A stretch of 8,142 bases of DNA. Origin: an uncultured Flavobacteriaceae bacterium. GTDB taxonomy: Bacteria > Bacteroidota > Bacteroidia > Flavobacteriales > Flavobacteriaceae. The stretch covers positions 1 to 8,142 of the forward strand of contig CAJWAY010000053.1 in assembly GCA_913020685.1 (NCBI GenBank), read 5' to 3'. The notes under the pieces are model-generated. The model did no database searches and was not told the DNA's origin. It worked only from the letters and a program-made list of their open reading frames with translations. The position numbers were made by a program, and so were the translations under genes. This document shows, one piece after another, positions 6,899 to 8,142 of the stretch (its first letter is position 1; every line of letters starts with the position of its first letter).

Positions 6899-7651
6899 AT
6901 GACAAAAGTTGTATTATTAGGAGCTGGTAATTTGGGATTTCATTTCTACAGGCAATTCATGCAATCTAAGGATATAAATTTAATCCAATGGTATAATAGA
7001 TCATTGAAAAAGCTGGATTTTGCAAAAAATAAATTAGCAGTGACCAACCAAATATCTCAACTCAAAACTGCAGATTTATATTTAATATGTGTCAGTGACG
7101 ATGCAATTGAAACAGTTAGTGAGAATATTCAAAGTGAAGCATTGATTGCTCATTGTGCAGGAGGAATGCATTTAAACCGACTGCGGGGTTCGTCAAGGAG
7201 AGCCGTGTTTTACCCTTTACAAAGTTTTACAAAAGAGCGAGATTTAAGTTTTGAAAATCTTCCTTTTTGCATTGAAACCTCAGATCCTAATGATCAACCC
7301 CTACTCAAAAATTTGGCAAAATCATTAGGCGGGGATCCATATTTGTTTAACTCCGAAAACAGAGCTCTAATTCACATGATTGCTGTATTCATAAATAATT
7401 TTGGTAACCATATACTGCATCTTGTAAGTGAACTTTCAAAAAAACACAATATTCCCTTCCATTTTTTTAATCTCTTAATTAATGAAACCTACCAAAAAGC
7501 AATTGATATTGGTCCTGAAAATTCTCAAACCGGCCCTGCCATAAGACAAGACAAAAAAACAATTGACAAGCACTTGGAAATGTTAAAAGATCAAAATTTA
7601 AAAAATCTATACTTAAATTTAACTTCTTCAATTCAAAAAAATGAATCATAA
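6899..7651 (+). CDS. Rossmann-fold / DUF2520 domain protein, putative NAD(P)-binding
   Basis: A complete 250-residue protein. The N-terminal Rossmann domain opens with KVVLLGAGNLGFHF, whose GAGNLG (8-13) is the dinucleotide-binding glycine loop, and continues with DLYLICVSDDAI and HCAGG (85-89), as in the 6-phosphogluconate dehydrogenase/ProC-like superfamily. YPLQSFT (105-111) marks the passage to the helical DUF2520 domain, which carries HMIAVFINNFGNHIL (from H159) and TGPAIRQD (from T211), both typical of the family. Proteins of this kind are annotated as putative oxidoreductases, but no substrate is established and none is proposed. The gene heads an operon: its last 11 bases overlap the start of kdsC, so the two are translationally coupled or at least co-transcribed. 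An association with kdsC is familiar in Bacteroidota, and hints at an envelope or housekeeping role rather than proving one. Confidence 0.9.
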   Translation: MTKVVLLGAGNLGFHFYRQFMQSKDINLIQWYNRSLKKLDFAKNKLAVTNQISQLKTADLYLICVSDDAIETVSENIQSEALIAHCAGGMHLNRLRGSSRRAVFYPLQSFTKERDLSFENLPFCIETSDPNDQPLLKNLAKSLGGDPYLFNSENRALIHMIAVFINNFGNHILHLVSELSKKHNIPFHFFNLLINETYQKAIDIGPENSQTGPAIRQDKKTIDKHLEMLKDQNLKNLYLNLTSSIQKNES

Positions 7652-8142
7652 GAATTACAAAACCCTACTAAAAAATGTTACTGCATTTGTCTTCGATGTG
7701 GACGGTGTAATGACCAATGGACAAATAATGATAACAACCGAAGGAGAAATGTATAGAGAAATGAATACTCGTGATGGATTTGCTATAAAATTTGCCTTAG
7801 AGAGAGACTACAAAATAGCAATAATTTCAGGAGGCACCAATGAGGGGGTAAGAAAAAGACTTGAAACTCTGGGGGTTGATAAAGTCTATTTAGGCATACA
7901 CGAAAAAGACATTGCTTTTGATGATTTTCTCAAAACCTACGATATCGATCCTGAAGAAGTGCTTTGCATGGGTGATGACCTGCCAGATTTATCTGTATTG
8001 GGAAAGGTAGGCGTGGCAACCTGTCCTCAGGATGCCGTCCCCGATGTTAAAAAGATTGTGGATTATGTATCCCATAAAAAAGGAGGCGATGGATGTGTCA
8101 GAGAGATCATAGAACAGGTCATGAGGGTACAAAAAAAATGGG
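7641..8142 (+). CDS. kdsC: KdsC-type 3-deoxy-D-manno-octulosonate 8-phosphate phosphatase, 3' truncated
   Basis: The first 167 codons are present and the frame is open at the window edge; the family is about 170-180 residues, so only a few residues should be missing. It is a cap-less (C0) HAD phosphatase. Motif I is FDVDGVMT (18-25) with nucleophile D19 and acid/base D21; motif II is IISGG (61-65) with S63; K89 in HEKD is the likely motif III Lys; motif IV is MGDDLPDL (110-117) with Mg-binding D112/D113. The C-terminal tail KKGGDGCVREI (146-156) contains the GGxGxVRE motif that reaches the neighbouring subunit in KdsC tetramers. The enzyme hydrolyses Kdo 8-phosphate to Kdo in the cytoplasm for lipopolysaccharide core synthesis. 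The ATG lies inside the preceding DUF2520 gene, 11 bp before that gene's end, with no promoter of its own visible. A related sugar-phosphate or nucleotidyl-sugar HAD activity is a less likely alternative. Confidence 0.9.
   Translation, partial: MNHKNYKTLLKNVTAFVFDVDGVMTNGQIMITTEGEMYREMNTRDGFAIKFALERDYKIAIISGGTNEGVRKRLETLGVDKVYLGIHEKDIAFDDFLKTYDIDPEEVLCMGDDLPDLSVLGKVGVATCPQDAVPDVKKIVDYVSHKKGGDGCVREIIEQVMRVQKKW

Noticed and set aside
1..8142. CRISPR arrays, tRNA or rRNA genes, insertion sequences, phage or defence genes
   Set aside because: No regularly spaced repeats, cloverleaf-like sequences, transposase motifs or terminal inverted repeats were seen on either strand.

Overview
The window is an ordinary-looking piece of a low-GC (about one third G+C by eye) chromosome from a member of the Bacteroidota, probably Cytophagales or Flavobacteriales. 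Four things point there: a single-polypeptide CcsB-CcsA cytochrome c synthase, a DUF2520 protein overlapping kdsC, a lipoprotein-free DUF2911 secreted protein, and A-rich start regions without Shine-Dalgarno motifs. Two exact matches to the Bacteroidota -7 promoter element (TAnnTTTG) fit as well. The genus cannot be fixed from this sequence.

Layout. Positions 1-1131 (+) hold the C-terminal part of a GH78-type alpha-L-rhamnosidase cut by the window edge. After an AT-rich spacer with a 14-bp palindrome comes a secreted DUF2911 protein (1387-1917, +), closed by a clear rho-independent terminator (1937-1962). Next is a YbdG-type MscS-family mechanosensitive channel (2032-3267, +). The 221-bp spacer between the convergent channel and ccsBA genes carries a short stretch (3349-3456, +) that reads like the end of a response-regulator receiver domain, a possible gene remnant. 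On the minus strand, 3489-6620 encodes a roughly 1043-residue CcsBA (System II cytochrome c maturation). A 266-bp divergent spacer follows, with a -7 element facing each way, an 8-bp inverted repeat and four copies of TTAAGT. It leads into a plus-strand pair: a Rossmann/DUF2520 protein (6899-7651) overlapping by 11 bp a KdsC-type HAD phosphatase (7641 to the window end, slightly truncated).

How the genes relate. Most are independent housekeeping or envelope functions: glycan degradation, a secreted protein of unknown role, osmotic protection, and covalent haem attachment to periplasmic cytochromes c. The DUF2520-kdsC pair is the only clear operon, and kdsC places it next to Kdo/lipopolysaccharide synthesis. 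I see no rRNA, tRNA, CRISPR array, insertion sequence or phage gene. I found no convincing undescribed multi-gene system; the points most worth a second look are the intergenic symmetry elements, the possible leaderless promoter, the receiver-domain remnant and the internal signal-like junction of CcsBA.
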